From an uncultured Bacteroidales bacterium (GTDB lineage: Bacteria; Bacteroidota; Bacteroidia; Bacteroidales; UBA932): a DNA stretch of 22,553 bases. A program made the translations under genes and the position numbers. The stretch's first letter is position 1, and each line of letters begins with the position of its first letter. Positions 1-8,424 of the stretch are shown here, piece by piece. The stretch spans positions 1-22,553 of the forward strand of contig CAKVDS010000041.1 in NCBI GenBank assembly GCA_934726455.1, written 5' to 3'. Under the pieces are notes generated by a model. The model was given only the letters and a program-made list of their open reading frames with translations. It ran no database searches and was not told the DNA's origin.

Positions 1-154
1 CAATCCTGCGGCCGATCTCGAAGTAAGTCATAAGCATAGTGGTGTTCACCTGCTTGACTACATTGTTTCTGGCCGCCTCAAGCAATTCCTTGATGCCATC
101 TATAAACTGCCCCTCTGTCATGGCGTGTTGTTCTGCAACATCGTTACAACCCAT
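1..154 (-). CDS. DUF1016 / YhcG-like PDDEXK nuclease-domain protein, N-terminal part only
   Basis: Reading leftwards from an ATG at 154-152 gives about 51 residues before the window ends. They include KELLEAARNNVVKQVNTTML followed by MTYFEIGRRI, the typical opening of the DUF1016 N-terminal domain (YhcG family). These proteins carry this N-terminal domain and a C-terminal PDDEXK-type nuclease fold, and they are common in defence and mobile islands. The catalytic part is outside the window, so activity cannot be judged. A second possible start is Met13. The gene points away from the tRNA-Ser fragment and is probably island cargo. The exact cellular role of the family is not settled. Confidence 0.75.
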   Translation of the reverse strand, partial: MGCNDVAEQHAMTEGQFIDGIKELLEAARNNVVKQVNTTMLMTYFEIGRRI

Positions 155-174
155 AGTTTATGTAATTATAATTG

Positions 175-182
175 CAAAATTA
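175..182 (-). promoter_or_regulatory. Candidate -7 promoter element for the DUF1016 gene
   Basis: The minus strand reads TAATTTTG, a full match to the Bacteroidota -7 consensus TAnnTTTG. The predicted transcript would start about 17 nt before the ATG at 154. No TTTG is found at the -33 position, so this is a weak call. A 10-bp palindrome, CGAAATTTCG, lies just upstream at 192-201. Confidence 0.35.
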
Positions 183-230
183 AACATTTTACGAAATTTC
201 GGCCGACTATTGTTGCCCTTTTGATAAAAC

Positions 231-293
231 CAGTTTGCTAAACTGACGTACGGGTTATTCCGTACCACGAGTTCGAATCTCGTCCTCTCCGCA
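231..293 (+). other. Displaced 3' half of tRNA-Ser(GCT); probable attachment site
   Basis: The segment holds an anticodon arm (CAGT / TTGCTAA / ACTG, anticodon GCT at 237-239) and a long class-II variable arm (GTACGG at 248-253 paired with CCGTAC at 260-265). A T arm (ACGAG-TTCGAAT-CTCGT, 267-283), the 3' acceptor strand CCTCTCC (284-290) and GCA follow. The 5' acceptor strand and D arm are absent upstream, so this is not a functional tRNA. A break in the anticodon stem is a classic integration point for tyrosine recombinases. The fragment is followed directly by a strong terminator, as expected for the original tRNA 3' end. Confidence 0.7.
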
Positions 294-295
294 GC

Positions 296-328
296 AAAGC
301 GGCCCGCAGGTTTTCTGCGGGCCGCTTT
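296..328. terminator. Strong hairpin terminator between tRNA-Ser remnant and ABC permease
   Basis: A perfect 14-bp stem (AAAGCGGCCCGCAG, 296-309, with CTGCGGGCCGCTTT, 315-328) closes a 5-nt loop. The arms end in AAA/TTT, so it can act on either strand. It probably terminated the original tRNA-Ser and may also stop the leftward ABC permease transcript. Confidence 0.75.
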
Positions 329-344
329 CGTATTTCATTGATGT

Positions 345-2741
345 CTAGTCCTTGTGCAAGGTCAGCGAAGGATTGTCGGTGGCAGCCTTGTAGCTGCGGA
401 GCGTCACCACCACGACAGTGACAAGCAGCGTCACGGCAAGCGCCATCACAAAAACCCACAGATACATCGGCACCTTGAAAGCGAAGCCCTGCAAGTAGCG
501 GCTGACGACGAGGTAACTTACCGGTGCGGCAACGACAAAGCAGACAAGGACAATCCGGATGAACTCCATGTTGAACATCTGCAGGATGCTTCCGACCGTG
601 GCCCCGTTGACGCGACGCACGGCAATCTCCTTGCGCCTGTGCTCAGTCTCGAACATCACCAGTCCAAACACACCCATCAGCGAGATGATGACAGCAAGCA
701 GGGAGAACAGTCCGATCTGCGTGGAGAGCATGGACTCCTGCCGATACTGCTCCTGTATCTGCTGATCAAGCATCTGAATGTCCATATCCTCCGGAGACAT
801 GGAAGGATCCGTCTTCTCCACTATGCCCTCGACATATTTCCTTACCGCAGGAATATCCGCGTTCTTGACTGTGCGCACAAGAAGAGTCCTGAAGCTGCGC
901 CAAGGGTGCTTCCCGAACACATACAGACACAAAGGCGAAACGCCGTCGCGCAGCGAGCGGAAGTTGAAATCACGGCAGAAGCCGGCGATTTCCGCTTCTT
1001 TCCTATGCCCCTCTATCTTGTCATCCAAGGTCAGCCCGAACTCCTTTTTCGCCGCCTCATTGAATATGAACACTCCGTTCTCGCTCTGCTCGTCGGCTTC
1101 CGTGAAGTCGCGTCCCTCCACTACCGGGATTCCCATAAATCTAAGGAAATCCCACGACACAGGATAGCACTGGAAACTTATCTGCTGGCCCTTAAATAAC
1201 CGGCCCCAGCCCATCCTGCTCTGGCGCACGATATCTCCATCGGCCCACGTGACCGCCTTGATCTGAGGGTTCTCCAGCAACTGAGCCCGCACTGCGGTGG
1301 AAGATGCCGCCACCGTATTGCTCACATTCACTACGAGAAGTTCTTCCCGGTCAAAGCCCATGTCGTGCTTGACCATATAACTCCTCTGCAAGGTGATGAA
1401 TGTGGCACAGATGATAAGGGACATGGAGATGAAGAACTGGACTCCCACCAGAGCGTAGCGGAACACCCTGCCCCTGCGGCTCGCACCGAAATTCCCCTTC
1501 AAGGCAAGTGCCGGAGAGAAAGAGGTGATATAAAATGCGGGATACAGGCTGGCAAGCACCGCCACAATGAGTCCGAGCCCCACGGCAAACAGGGCAACCC
1601 CAGGGTTCGCCGCAAATGAGGTGGAGCAGGAAATCAGAGAAGCGAAACTGCTGTGCTGGAACAGGAGCACAACTCCGGCAGACAGCACCAGCGACACGGC
1701 CACCATCAACACTGCATCAAGTACATAGGCGGTAACAAGGCTGCTCCTCGAAGCCCCGAGCACCTTGCGCGTGTTGACGGAATGGATCCTCAGCGGCACA
1801 AGGGCGAAGAAGAAATTGATGAAGTTGATGAAAGCGATGACTATGACCAGGACCGCCACGGCCAGAAGAGTCATGGTGGTGGTCTTGTTGCCAGTAGCTC
1901 CGGGAGCAACAGATACCGACTGGTCGAAATAGCTGTCCTCCAACGGGATCAGATGGAGCCTGAACCTCTTGGCAAGCCCAGCCTTATCCTCTTCGGAAGC
2001 GTCTGCATCCTGTCCCAGAATACCAAGAAGCATCTCTCCTCCGACCTTTTCAAGATCGTCTTTGGAGACACCTTCCCTGGCTTTGATGAAATAGTTGTAA
2101 CTCCACTCGCTCCAGTCGTCTATGCCCTCATCACCGATGGCAACGAACATCTTGAATGAATCAAGGTCCGTATTACGCGGAGCATCCTTGTAGATGGCCT
2201 TGACAGTGGATCTGAAATTGATGTTGCTTCCCTGCTTCAATATGACCTCGCTCCCGAGATGCAGCCCCAGACGGGCGGCTTCGGACTCGGACACGGCAAG
2301 GGTCGCAGAGGAGATGAGGTCATCGGCGCTGCCGCTGACAAACTCCACACCCAAGGCCTTCGCCGCACCGGGGTTGAGGCTTGACACGTCCGTTGACAAG
2401 GCCGGCTCGTCTCCTTCCGGGGCAGAATCCCCCTTCCCGACAATGATCTTGTATTGCTGTCCGTAAATATGGCCAGTCCCGCCAACCTCAATGTCCGAGC
2501 AGGAAGATATGAGCTGTTCAAACGGTGGACGGTTCACCCACGTCATGTACTTGCCTTCCTCGTACCAGTCCGGCAGACTGACGATGTAGACCCTGTCGGC
2601 ATCCTTGACCCCGCGGTTGTAACTGAGGTCGTGATGTACCTGCACCAGAATGATGTAGAAAGCGGCGAAAGCCGCCGTCATCCCCAAAATATTGAGGATG
2701 GTGGAGGCTCCGCCCGAGTTATGACGTCTGAAAAAGTTCAT
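345..2741 (-). CDS. ABC transporter permease, MacB/FtsX family
   Basis: This 798-aa protein has the Bacteroidota layout of eight membrane segments in two halves. One N-terminal helix (about 12-35) is followed by a large periplasmic domain (about 36-280) and three helices (about 290-315, 335-355, 375-400). The second half has one helix (about 425-445), a second periplasmic domain, and three C-terminal helices (about 680-705, 725-745, 760-785). This duplicated MacB_PCD plus FtsX arrangement belongs to exporters that use the ATPase cycle for mechanical work across the inner membrane, usually with a periplasmic adaptor and an outer-membrane channel. Neither of those is in the window. The start lies 3 nt after the stop of the ATPase gene, so the two are one operon. 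The substrate is unknown; antimicrobial compounds, peptides and lipoproteins are all handled by relatives. Confidence 0.9.
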   Translation of the reverse strand: MNFFRRHNSGGASTILNILGMTAAFAAFYIILVQVHHDLSYNRGVKDADRVYIVSLPDWYEEGKYMTWVNRPPFEQLISSCSDIEVGGTGHIYGQQYKIIVGKGDSAPEGDEPALSTDVSSLNPGAAKALGVEFVSGSADDLISSATLAVSESEAARLGLHLGSEVILKQGSNINFRSTVKAIYKDAPRNTDLDSFKMFVAIGDEGIDDWSEWSYNYFIKAREGVSKDDLEKVGGEMLLGILGQDADASEEDKAGLAKRFRLHLIPLEDSYFDQSVSVAPGATGNKTTTMTLLAVAVLVIVIAFINFINFFFALVPLRIHSVNTRKVLGASRSSLVTAYVLDAVLMVAVSLVLSAGVVLLFQHSSFASLISCSTSFAANPGVALFAVGLGLIVAVLASLYPAFYITSFSPALALKGNFGASRRGRVFRYALVGVQFFISMSLIICATFITLQRSYMVKHDMGFDREELLVVNVSNTVAASSTAVRAQLLENPQIKAVTWADGDIVRQSRMGWGRLFKGQQISFQCYPVSWDFLRFMGIPVVEGRDFTEADEQSENGVFIFNEAAKKEFGLTLDDKIEGHRKEAEIAGFCRDFNFRSLRDGVSPLCLYVFGKHPWRSFRTLLVRTVKNADIPAVRKYVEGIVEKTDPSMSPEDMDIQMLDQQIQEQYRQESMLSTQIGLFSLLAVIISLMGVFGLVMFETEHRRKEIAVRRVNGATVGSILQMFNMEFIRIVLVCFVVAAPVSYLVVSRYLQGFAFKVPMYLWVFVMALAVTLLVTVVVVTLRSYKAATDNPSLTLHKD

Positions 2742-2744
2742 TTT

Positions 2745-3425
2745 TTAAAGTTCATTTTTGACATCACTCACTATCTGGCCGTCGAAGAGGTCGATGGTGC
2801 GCTGCGCCACGGCGGCGTCCCTCTGGGAGTGGGTCACCATGACGATGGTCGTGCCCTCGGAGTTGAGTTCGCTGAGCATGTCCATCACTTCCTTGCCGTT
2901 CTTGGAATCGAGGTTACCGGTAGGCTCATCGGCCAGGATCAGCTTCGGCCCGGCGACCACGGCCCTGGCTATCGCGACTCTCTGCTGCTGGCCTCCTGAG
3001 AGCTGCTGCGGGAAGTGCTGGGCACGGTGGCTGATGTTCATCCTCTTCATTATCTCCGTGACCTTGGCCTTGCGCTCGGCGGCTGAGATGTTGAGGTAGC
3101 GGAGAGGCAGTTCGATGTTCTCGTAGACATTGAGTTCATCGATCAGGTTGAAGCTCTGGAACACGAATCCGATGTTGCCCTTGCGGAACTTGGTGCGTTC
3201 CTTTTCCTTGAGGTTGGCCACCTCCACTCCGAGAAGTTCATAAGAGCCTGATGTAGGATTGTCAAGCAGGCCGAGGATGTTGAGGAGTGTTGACTTGCCG
3301 CATCCTGAAGGGCCCATGATGGCGACGAATTCGCCGTCTTTGATTTCAAATGAAACACCATTGAGAGCCGTCGTCTCGATTTCTTCGGTTCTGAAGACCT
3401 TGGTAAGGTTTGTTACTTTAATCAT
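2745..3425 (-). CDS. ABC transporter ATP-binding protein, LolD/MacB type
   Basis: From the ATG at 3425 this is a 226-aa ATPase. It has Walker A GPSGCGKST, the Q-loop FVFQSFNLI, signature LSGGQQQRVAIARA, Walker B LILADEPTGNLDS and an H-loop in VMVTHSQRD. It would supply energy to the permease encoded 3 nt downstream. The open frame runs 72 codons further upstream, but that part is low-complexity, lacks family similarity and covers the putative promoter, so MIKVTNLTKVF is the chosen start. A near-consensus sigma-54 promoter and two upstream 17-bp palindromes suggest control by an enhancer-binding regulator. Confidence 0.93.
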   Translation of the reverse strand: MIKVTNLTKVFRTEEIETTALNGVSFEIKDGEFVAIMGPSGCGKSTLLNILGLLDNPTSGSYELLGVEVANLKEKERTKFRKGNIGFVFQSFNLIDELNVYENIELPLRYLNISAAERKAKVTEIMKRMNISHRAQHFPQQLSGGQQQRVAIARAVVAGPKLILADEPTGNLDSKNGKEVMDMLSELNSEGTTIVMVTHSQRDAAVAQRTIDLFDGQIVSDVKNEL

Positions 3426-3496
3426 GTTGCGTATTTGTTTGTTCTTGTTCCTTTTATGCACCGCGCAAGGATGACCTGCACGAGGGCACAAACGAA

Positions 3497-3514
3497 TAAA
3501 CACTCTTCGTGCCA
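3497..3514 (-). promoter_or_regulatory. Putative sigma-54 promoter of the ABC exporter operon
   Basis: The minus strand reads TGGCACGAAGAGTGTTTA. This fits the -24 element TGGCAC fully, and the spacing to the -12 element is right (GG-N10), but the conserved GC is GT. The start would be near 3488, about 63 nt before the ATPase ATG. Two palindromes centred about 91 and 113 bp upstream sit where sigma-54 activators bind. The single -12 mismatch keeps confidence modest. Confidence 0.4.
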
Positions 3515-3570
3515 GTACGCATAAATCGCTTATTTTAAATGATTTAGCATTATCGACACTACTTCCGCGA

Positions 3571-3609
3571 TGTAAAGATTCTTTACAACAGATGTAAAAT
3601 AACTTTACA
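3571..3609. promoter_or_regulatory. Tandem 17-bp palindromic operator (TGTAAA-N5-TTTACA twice)
   Basis: TGTAAAGATTCTTTACA (3571-3587) is a perfect palindrome around one central base. TGTAAAATAACTTTACA (3593-3609) shares the outer hexamers. Their centres are 22 bp apart, about two helical turns, so two dimers could bind on one face. They lie between the leftward ABC exporter operon and the rightward GH115 gene. Their distance from the putative sigma-54 promoter fits upstream activating sites. A -7-like TATCTTAC at 3651-3658 may serve GH115, so the sites could affect both directions. Confidence 0.65.
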
Positions 3610-3679
3610 ACGGGACGACTGCACCCACAGAAGGCTGGCAAAAAATTTCGTATCTTACACTACAAACACAAAACTGCAC

Positions 3680-6244
3680 ATGAAAAAAATACTAATTCTG
3701 GCAGCCCTGCTGGCATTGACCCTGCCAGTAAGTGCCAAAGACCACAAGGGAATCACATCGACAGACCTGAAAGACACCCATTTCACAATCATTGAAAGAG
3801 GAAAACCCCTCTCAATATTGTACGACAAAGACGACTACGAAGGGGTGCAGATCGCGGTGCGTAATCTGCGGAAAGATTTCGGTCGCGTCTGCGGCACCGA
3901 GCCCCCGTTCGGCATAACGCCCGGCAACAACGCCATCATCATCGGCTCCATTGAAAGTGAACTCATCAAGAGCCTCGTCTCCGATGGAAAACTGGACATC
4001 AGCGCCATCAACGACAAGCGCGAGACATACCTCATCACCACAGTCAAAAATCCCTCCGGACAGATAGACGAAGCTCTGGTGATAGCCGGAAGCGACAAGC
4101 GCGGCACAATCTACGGCATCTACGAACTCTCCGAGCAGATCGGTGTATCACCTTGGTACGACTGGGCCGATGTCCCGTCAGAGCACCATGACAACCTCGC
4201 CATCAAGCGTGGAGTGTGGACAGTAGACGAGCCGGCCGTCAGATACCGCGGTCTCTTTCTGAACGATGAAGCCCCCTGCCTCACTTCCTGGGTGAGAAAC
4301 ACTTACGGAACCGACTACGGCGGGCACGAGTTCTACGCGCGCGTATTCGAACTGATTCTCCGCCTTAGAGGCAACTACCTCTGGCCAGCCATGTGGGGAT
4401 GGTCATTCTACGCGGACGATCCGCGCAACAGCAAGACAGCCGATGATATGGGCATCATCATGGGCACCTCACACCACGAGCCGATGGCCCGCAACCATCA
4501 GGAATGGGCAAGACGCCGCGGCGCAGACGGGCCATGGGACTACGTGACCAACCAGAAGACTCTCGACCGCTTCTTCCGCGAAGGCATCCGGCGCGCCAAG
4601 GACACTGAAGACATCATCACCATCGGCATGCGCGGAGACGGGGACGCCCCTATGGGAGGCAGGGTCGGACACGACGACGAATACGTGCCGCGGGAAGAGG
4701 AGACCATAGCCCTTCTTGAGCGCATCATAGCCAACCAGCGGAAAATCATCGCCAAGGAGACCGGACGTCCGGCAAACGAACGCCCACAACTCTGGGCCCT
4801 GTACAAAGAAGTCCAAAGCTACTACGACAAAGGCCTGCGGGTCCCCGACGATGTGATAATACTCGTGTCAGACGACAACTGGGGAGATGTACGGAAACTT
4901 CCGAACGCAGAGGAGCGGAAACGCAGCGGCGGATGGGGACTGTACTACCACGTCGATTACGTGGGCGCACCGCGCAATTCCAAATGGCTCAACGTCACCC
5001 CGATACAGAATCTGTGGGAACAGTTGCAGCTCGCATACGGCCACGGCGTGGACAAGTTATGGGTGCTGAATGTCGGAGACCTTAAACCGATGGAATACCC
5101 TATCACGCTGTACATGGACATCGCGCGCAATCCGGAGAAATTCAACGCCGCAAACCTTCTCGACCACACAGTAGAGTTCTGCCGTCAGCAGTTCGGAGAC
5201 GCTCAGGCAGAGGAAGCGGCCCGGATACTCAACCTCTACAGCAAATTCGCAGGGAGAATCACTGCCGAGATGCTGGACAGCAGGACCTATAACCTCAAGA
5301 CAGGAGAATTCAAGCAGGTCACAGACGAATTCAAGGGCCTTGAAACCGACGCGCTCAGACAGTATCTCTCGCTCAAGCCGCAATACCGCGATGCCTACAA
5401 GCAGCTAATCCTCTTCCCTGTCCAGGCCATGAGCAACATATATGAAATGTACTACGCCCAAGCCATGAACCGCCTCCTCTACGAGCACGGCGACCCGGCA
5501 GCCAACATCTGGGCGGACAAGGTGGAAGCCTGCTTCAAGCGCGACGCCGAACTGGAATACGACTACAACAAAGTGATGTCCGGTGGCAAATGGGACGGCA
5601 TGATGACCCAGAAGCACATAGGCTACACGAATTGGAATGATGACTTCCCAGCCAATACGATGCCTGAAGTCAAGCGAATGGACGCAGGCACGCCGGGAGG
5701 GTTCAGCTTCGGCCTGACAGGCACCGGATACACCGCGATGGAGGCCGAGCACTACTATAGTGCCACCGCCACAACGGGCACAGAATGGACAGTAATACCG
5801 TACATGGGCAGGACCTTGAGCGGAGTGGCGCTGATGCCCTATACACAGCCGGTGGAAGGCGCGGAACTGCGATACAGGCTGCATCTGCCGGAAGGAACAA
5901 ATGAAGTCAAAGTACACATAGCCGTGAAATCGACCCTCGCATTCAAAGGCGCCCCACACAGATACGAAGCCGGATTCCAAGGCAGCGCCTCAAAAGAAGT
6001 GAAATTCAACGAGCTTCTCAATGAAGACCCCGAGAACATCTACACCATCTACTACCCGACCGTGGCAAGAAGGGTGAAGATAGACACCCTCACCCTGCCT
6101 GTGACCATCGGCCCTGAAGGAGTGGCTGAACTCTGCATCAGGCCGCTTGACGAAGGCATCGTCTTCGAGAAAATAGTCGTCGATTACGGTGGCTACGAGG
6201 ACTCATACCTGATGATGAACGAATCGGAATATCAGAAGGAATGA
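3680..6244 (+). CDS. Glycoside hydrolase family 115, xylan alpha-1,2-glucuronidase
   Basis: This 854-aa protein begins with a signal peptide (MKKILILAALLALTLPVSA) and is probably periplasmic or surface-located. The GH115 family removes glucuronic acid or 4-O-methylglucuronic acid from internal xylose residues of glucuronoxylan. Family segments are clear: YDWADVP near residue 160, RGLFLNDEAP then GGHEFYARVFELILRLRGNY around 200-240, the barrel stretch LWPAMWGWSFYADDP, GTSHHEPMARN, and GDGDAPMGGR near 320. A helical region follows, then a C-terminal beta-sandwich domain from about 690. The length is normal for the family. No SusC/SusD pair or other xylanase lies beside it, so it is not in an obvious polysaccharide-utilisation locus here. 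It converges with the fimbrillin gene, separated by only 15 bp. Confidence 0.92.
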   Translation: MKKILILAALLALTLPVSAKDHKGITSTDLKDTHFTIIERGKPLSILYDKDDYEGVQIAVRNLRKDFGRVCGTEPPFGITPGNNAIIIGSIESELIKSLVSDGKLDISAINDKRETYLITTVKNPSGQIDEALVIAGSDKRGTIYGIYELSEQIGVSPWYDWADVPSEHHDNLAIKRGVWTVDEPAVRYRGLFLNDEAPCLTSWVRNTYGTDYGGHEFYARVFELILRLRGNYLWPAMWGWSFYADDPRNSKTADDMGIIMGTSHHEPMARNHQEWARRRGADGPWDYVTNQKTLDRFFREGIRRAKDTEDIITIGMRGDGDAPMGGRVGHDDEYVPREEETIALLERIIANQRKIIAKETGRPANERPQLWALYKEVQSYYDKGLRVPDDVIILVSDDNWGDVRKLPNAEERKRSGGWGLYYHVDYVGAPRNSKWLNVTPIQNLWEQLQLAYGHGVDKLWVLNVGDLKPMEYPITLYMDIARNPEKFNAANLLDHTVEFCRQQFGDAQAEEAARILNLYSKFAGRITAEMLDSRTYNLKTGEFKQVTDEFKGLETDALRQYLSLKPQYRDAYKQLILFPVQAMSNIYEMYYAQAMNRLLYEHGDPAANIWADKVEACFKRDAELEYDYNKVMSGGKWDGMMTQKHIGYTNWNDDFPANTMPEVKRMDAGTPGGFSFGLTGTGYTAMEAEHYYSATATTGTEWTVIPYMGRTLSGVALMPYTQPVEGAELRYRLHLPEGTNEVKVHIAVKSTLAFKGAPHRYEAGFQGSASKEVKFNELLNEDPENIYTIYYPTVARRVKIDTLTLPVTIGPEGVAELCIRPLDEGIVFEKIVVDYGGYEDSYLMMNESEYQKE

Positions 6245-6259
6245 AAGTTCCTTGACGCT

Positions 6260-8290
6260 CTATTTCTTCTTGATGTCCTGGGCGCCTTTGCTTTCATCCT
6301 TGCCGATGACATGGAGTGAGCCATCGACGTTGCTGTAGGAGCAGTTCTTTGTCTGGAAGACTCCGTCGGCATGGCCGATGAAGATGCCCACGGCCCCTGT
6401 TCCGACATCCGGGATGCTCTCTATCTTGCCACCGAAATGGACTCTCTCGTGACTACCTACGGCATAGCCGTATGCGCCACCGACAAAATTGTTTTTCTTT
6501 CCGTGGACAGTGCCATAGGCGGAGCAGTTCGTGATCTTGCTGCCGGCTCCGACAGCACCTACAATGCCTCCGACACGTACCTCATTTTCAGACGTGGAAT
6601 AAATGTCAGCATAGGACGTACAGTCCATGACATTCGCGAACGCAAGTCCAGCCACGCCACCGGCATGGAAATCGTTCCCTGACAGATTCTGGCTGTTTAC
6701 TGTAACAGTGCCTCTGACGGTACAATTGGTTATAGTATTATCCTGACCATTGTTGAAAGAGATGTCCCCTATCAGCCCTCCAGCTGCCACTGACTTCGAA
6801 GTTGATGCCGGAGCATTGACTGTCACGTTGACATCAGCGCGACAGTTGATTATGCTTGGGTCGCCGGACCCAACGATTCCTCCGGCACAATACGCACTTG
6901 TCACTGATCCATCAACCCTGCAATCGATAATGTCGAGGAATGAAGTGAAGCCGACAATTACCCCGGCATCACGACCTCCGGTTTTAACATCAGCGTTCCT
7001 TATGGTAAGATTCCTTACAAGCGATTTTTCTGTGGAGCTTGTACCGGCAAGCCAATAGAACAGGCCTGCACATCCATCGCTCACGTCCACCTTCAGATTG
7101 ATGATGCTCTTTCCGTTTCCGTCCAGACGCAGATGTGGGAAATGGGTTGAATTACCGACAGGTGTCCACGGCTTACTTGCAAGGTCTATGTCTTTCATCA
7201 ATTTATAGTACTTGCCTTTATAATTATAACTGTCATCATTGTTGATATTATACGCAAGACCAGCCAACTGTGCGGCGGACTCTATAAGGTACGGGTCGGA
7301 CTCCGAGCCGGAACCTTTTGTGATAGATTCAGTGGATTTTCCGTCCCAGACAGAATACTCTTCAATATAACTTTCCTTCTCACCTAACTCTTTCTCCGGC
7401 TGCCATTCCATGACATTGACGCTTCCTGCCTCTATTTTATCCTTCCCCACCTTGACATTCATGGTATAAGCGTAACCACGGTTTAGCTCCAAGTCGCTGT
7501 CAATGATGACATTGTACGCCTTGCTGTCGGACATCACGACCGTAAGCATACGTGCTCCGCTTTTCTGTCCCTTACCCGGGAAGAATATGGCCTCGTAGAC
7601 ATTGTCGGCCGTATTGCACATTGATATATCATTGGAGGACGACTGATCCAGATCAGTTACTGTCTTATTGGCAAGGTCACATTTTATCTTGCTCGAAGTC
7701 CCGTTCAATATCACATCTTTGACAGAATGCGAGTCACCAAACTCATTTCCAAAAATAAGATTGACTTTCAACTTCACCAGCACATGGCTGAAATTTATGT
7801 TCAGTTTCTTGTTGTCCAGGCCATCGGCAGGGACAAAACCGGGCATGCTGCACCAAAGGAAATCAGCAGTGGAAATGCCACCAGTCTGGTTCGAAGGGAT
7901 GGAGAACTCGACACCCGTGTGATCATCCGCCCCGCTGATGTGCGGAGCATAAGCGTATATTCCGACCGGACTTTTCGCATTCTTCCAGAGGGCTTGGCTC
8001 TCAGGAGTCCATGTGCCGCTATTGTTAACCCAGCGGACATTGTCCTTGCTGTAGTAATCACCGTCACCATAATCAATAAACAGCCCAAGATCGCTACCGG
8101 TATATCCGCTATACGGCAAATCGGCTTTGGTCATCTGGGCACTTACAGAAGCATCAATCCTGACGACTCCGTCAGCAGGAAAATTATCGCTGGTGAAATC
8201 AATGTTCTTTTCGCAGGAAGCAAGAATCAGCGCAGCTGACGCGGCCACCACCAAGATAGAATTCCGTGTAAATCTCATATAGGTTATCAT
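6260..8290 (-). CDS. Fimbrillin-like lipoprotein with C-terminal GLUG-repeat region
   Basis: This 676-aa protein has a lipoprotein signal ending in ILASC (Cys26 counted from the first Met). The N-terminal half (about 30-310) resembles the FimA/Mfa1-type fimbrillin family: VRIDASVSAQMTKAD, a long beta-rich region with SHVLVKLKVNLIFG, and GYAYTMNVKVGKDKIEAGSVNVMEW split across its end. From about 330 a different module begins (DPYLIESAAQLAGLAYNINN, then YYKLMKDIDL). It leads into repeats of the GLUG type (AGGIVGSGDPSIINCRAD, AAGGLIGD, HAGGVAGLA, VGGIVGAVG), which form a beta-helix-like adhesin fold. Together this suggests a surface adhesin or pilus-tip component. Met6 (MRFTRNS) is an equally good start. 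No pilus-assembly partners are adjacent. Confidence 0.85.
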   Translation of the reverse strand: MITYMRFTRNSILVVAASAALILASCEKNIDFTSDNFPADGVVRIDASVSAQMTKADLPYSGYTGSDLGLFIDYGDGDYYSKDNVRWVNNSGTWTPESQALWKNAKSPVGIYAYAPHISGADDHTGVEFSIPSNQTGGISTADFLWCSMPGFVPADGLDNKKLNINFSHVLVKLKVNLIFGNEFGDSHSVKDVILNGTSSKIKCDLANKTVTDLDQSSSNDISMCNTADNVYEAIFFPGKGQKSGARMLTVVMSDSKAYNVIIDSDLELNRGYAYTMNVKVGKDKIEAGSVNVMEWQPEKELGEKESYIEEYSVWDGKSTESITKGSGSESDPYLIESAAQLAGLAYNINNDDSYNYKGKYYKLMKDIDLASKPWTPVGNSTHFPHLRLDGNGKSIINLKVDVSDGCAGLFYWLAGTSSTEKSLVRNLTIRNADVKTGGRDAGVIVGFTSFLDIIDCRVDGSVTSAYCAGGIVGSGDPSIINCRADVNVTVNAPASTSKSVAAGGLIGDISFNNGQDNTITNCTVRGTVTVNSQNLSGNDFHAGGVAGLAFANVMDCTSYADIYSTSENEVRVGGIVGAVGAGSKITNCSAYGTVHGKKNNFVGGAYGYAVGSHERVHFGGKIESIPDVGTGAVGIFIGHADGVFQTKNCSYSNVDGSLHVIGKDESKGAQDIKKK

Positions 8291-8320
8291 TTAATGTTCC
8301 TCGTTCTCCAATAGATTCTG

Positions 8321-8352
8321 CTAATGTACGGAATCATTTTAGAATATGCAAG
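8321..8352 (-). promoter_or_regulatory. Candidate promoter of the fimbrillin gene
   Basis: The minus strand reads TACATTAG (8328-8321), a 7/8 match to TAnnTTTG. CTTG (8352-8349) lies 20 bp upstream as a near -33 element. The transcript would start about 27 nt before the first ATG. Confidence 0.4.
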
Positions 8353-8386
8353 TTACCCAGAAAATCATAATTCTTATATACGACAA

Positions 8387-8418
8387 CGCTGCGGCAACTC
8401 TTGAGAAGTGCCGCAGCG
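8387..8418 (-). terminator. Hairpin terminator after the CAT tRNA / str operon
   Basis: A 10-bp stem CGCTGCGGCA/TGCCGCAGCG (8387-8396 and 8409-8418) with a 12-nt loop follows the tRNA on the minus strand. The downstream bases are only mildly T-rich, so it may be a processing-protection hairpin rather than a pure intrinsic terminator. Confidence 0.55.
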
Positions 8419-8424
8419 AAGTTG

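Larger units (their letters stand above)
1..230. mobile_element. End of an integrative element (genomic island) abutting tRNA-Ser
   Basis: The 3' half of a tRNA-Ser(GCT) gene begins abruptly at about 231 with no matching 5' half before it. This is the usual footprint of a tyrosine-recombinase element: the intact tRNA is rebuilt at one end of the element and the displaced 3' fragment is left at the other. Bases 1-230 would then be the last part of the element. The only gene seen in it is a DUF1016 gene, a family often carried on such islands. The integrase and the intact tRNA would lie outside the window, so the assignment is inferred. Confidence 0.5.

Noticed and set aside
231..293. Functional tRNA-Ser(GCT)
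   Set aside because: No 5' acceptor strand or D arm exists upstream; only the 3' half is present.
354..1199. Long plus-strand ORF (281 codons) opposite the ABC permease
   Set aside because: It is the antisense of a clear family member, is rich in His/Arg/Gln typical of shadow frames, and has no promoter or homology pattern.
3426..3641. 72-codon N-terminal extension of the ABC ATPase
   Set aside because: The extension has no family similarity and covers the putative promoter and operators; the ATPase begins normally at MIKVTNL.
3634..3650. Sigma-54 promoter for the GH115 gene (TGGCAAAAAATTTCG)
   Set aside because: The -12 half does not match and it lies too close to the tandem palindromes for an enhancer-type arrangement.
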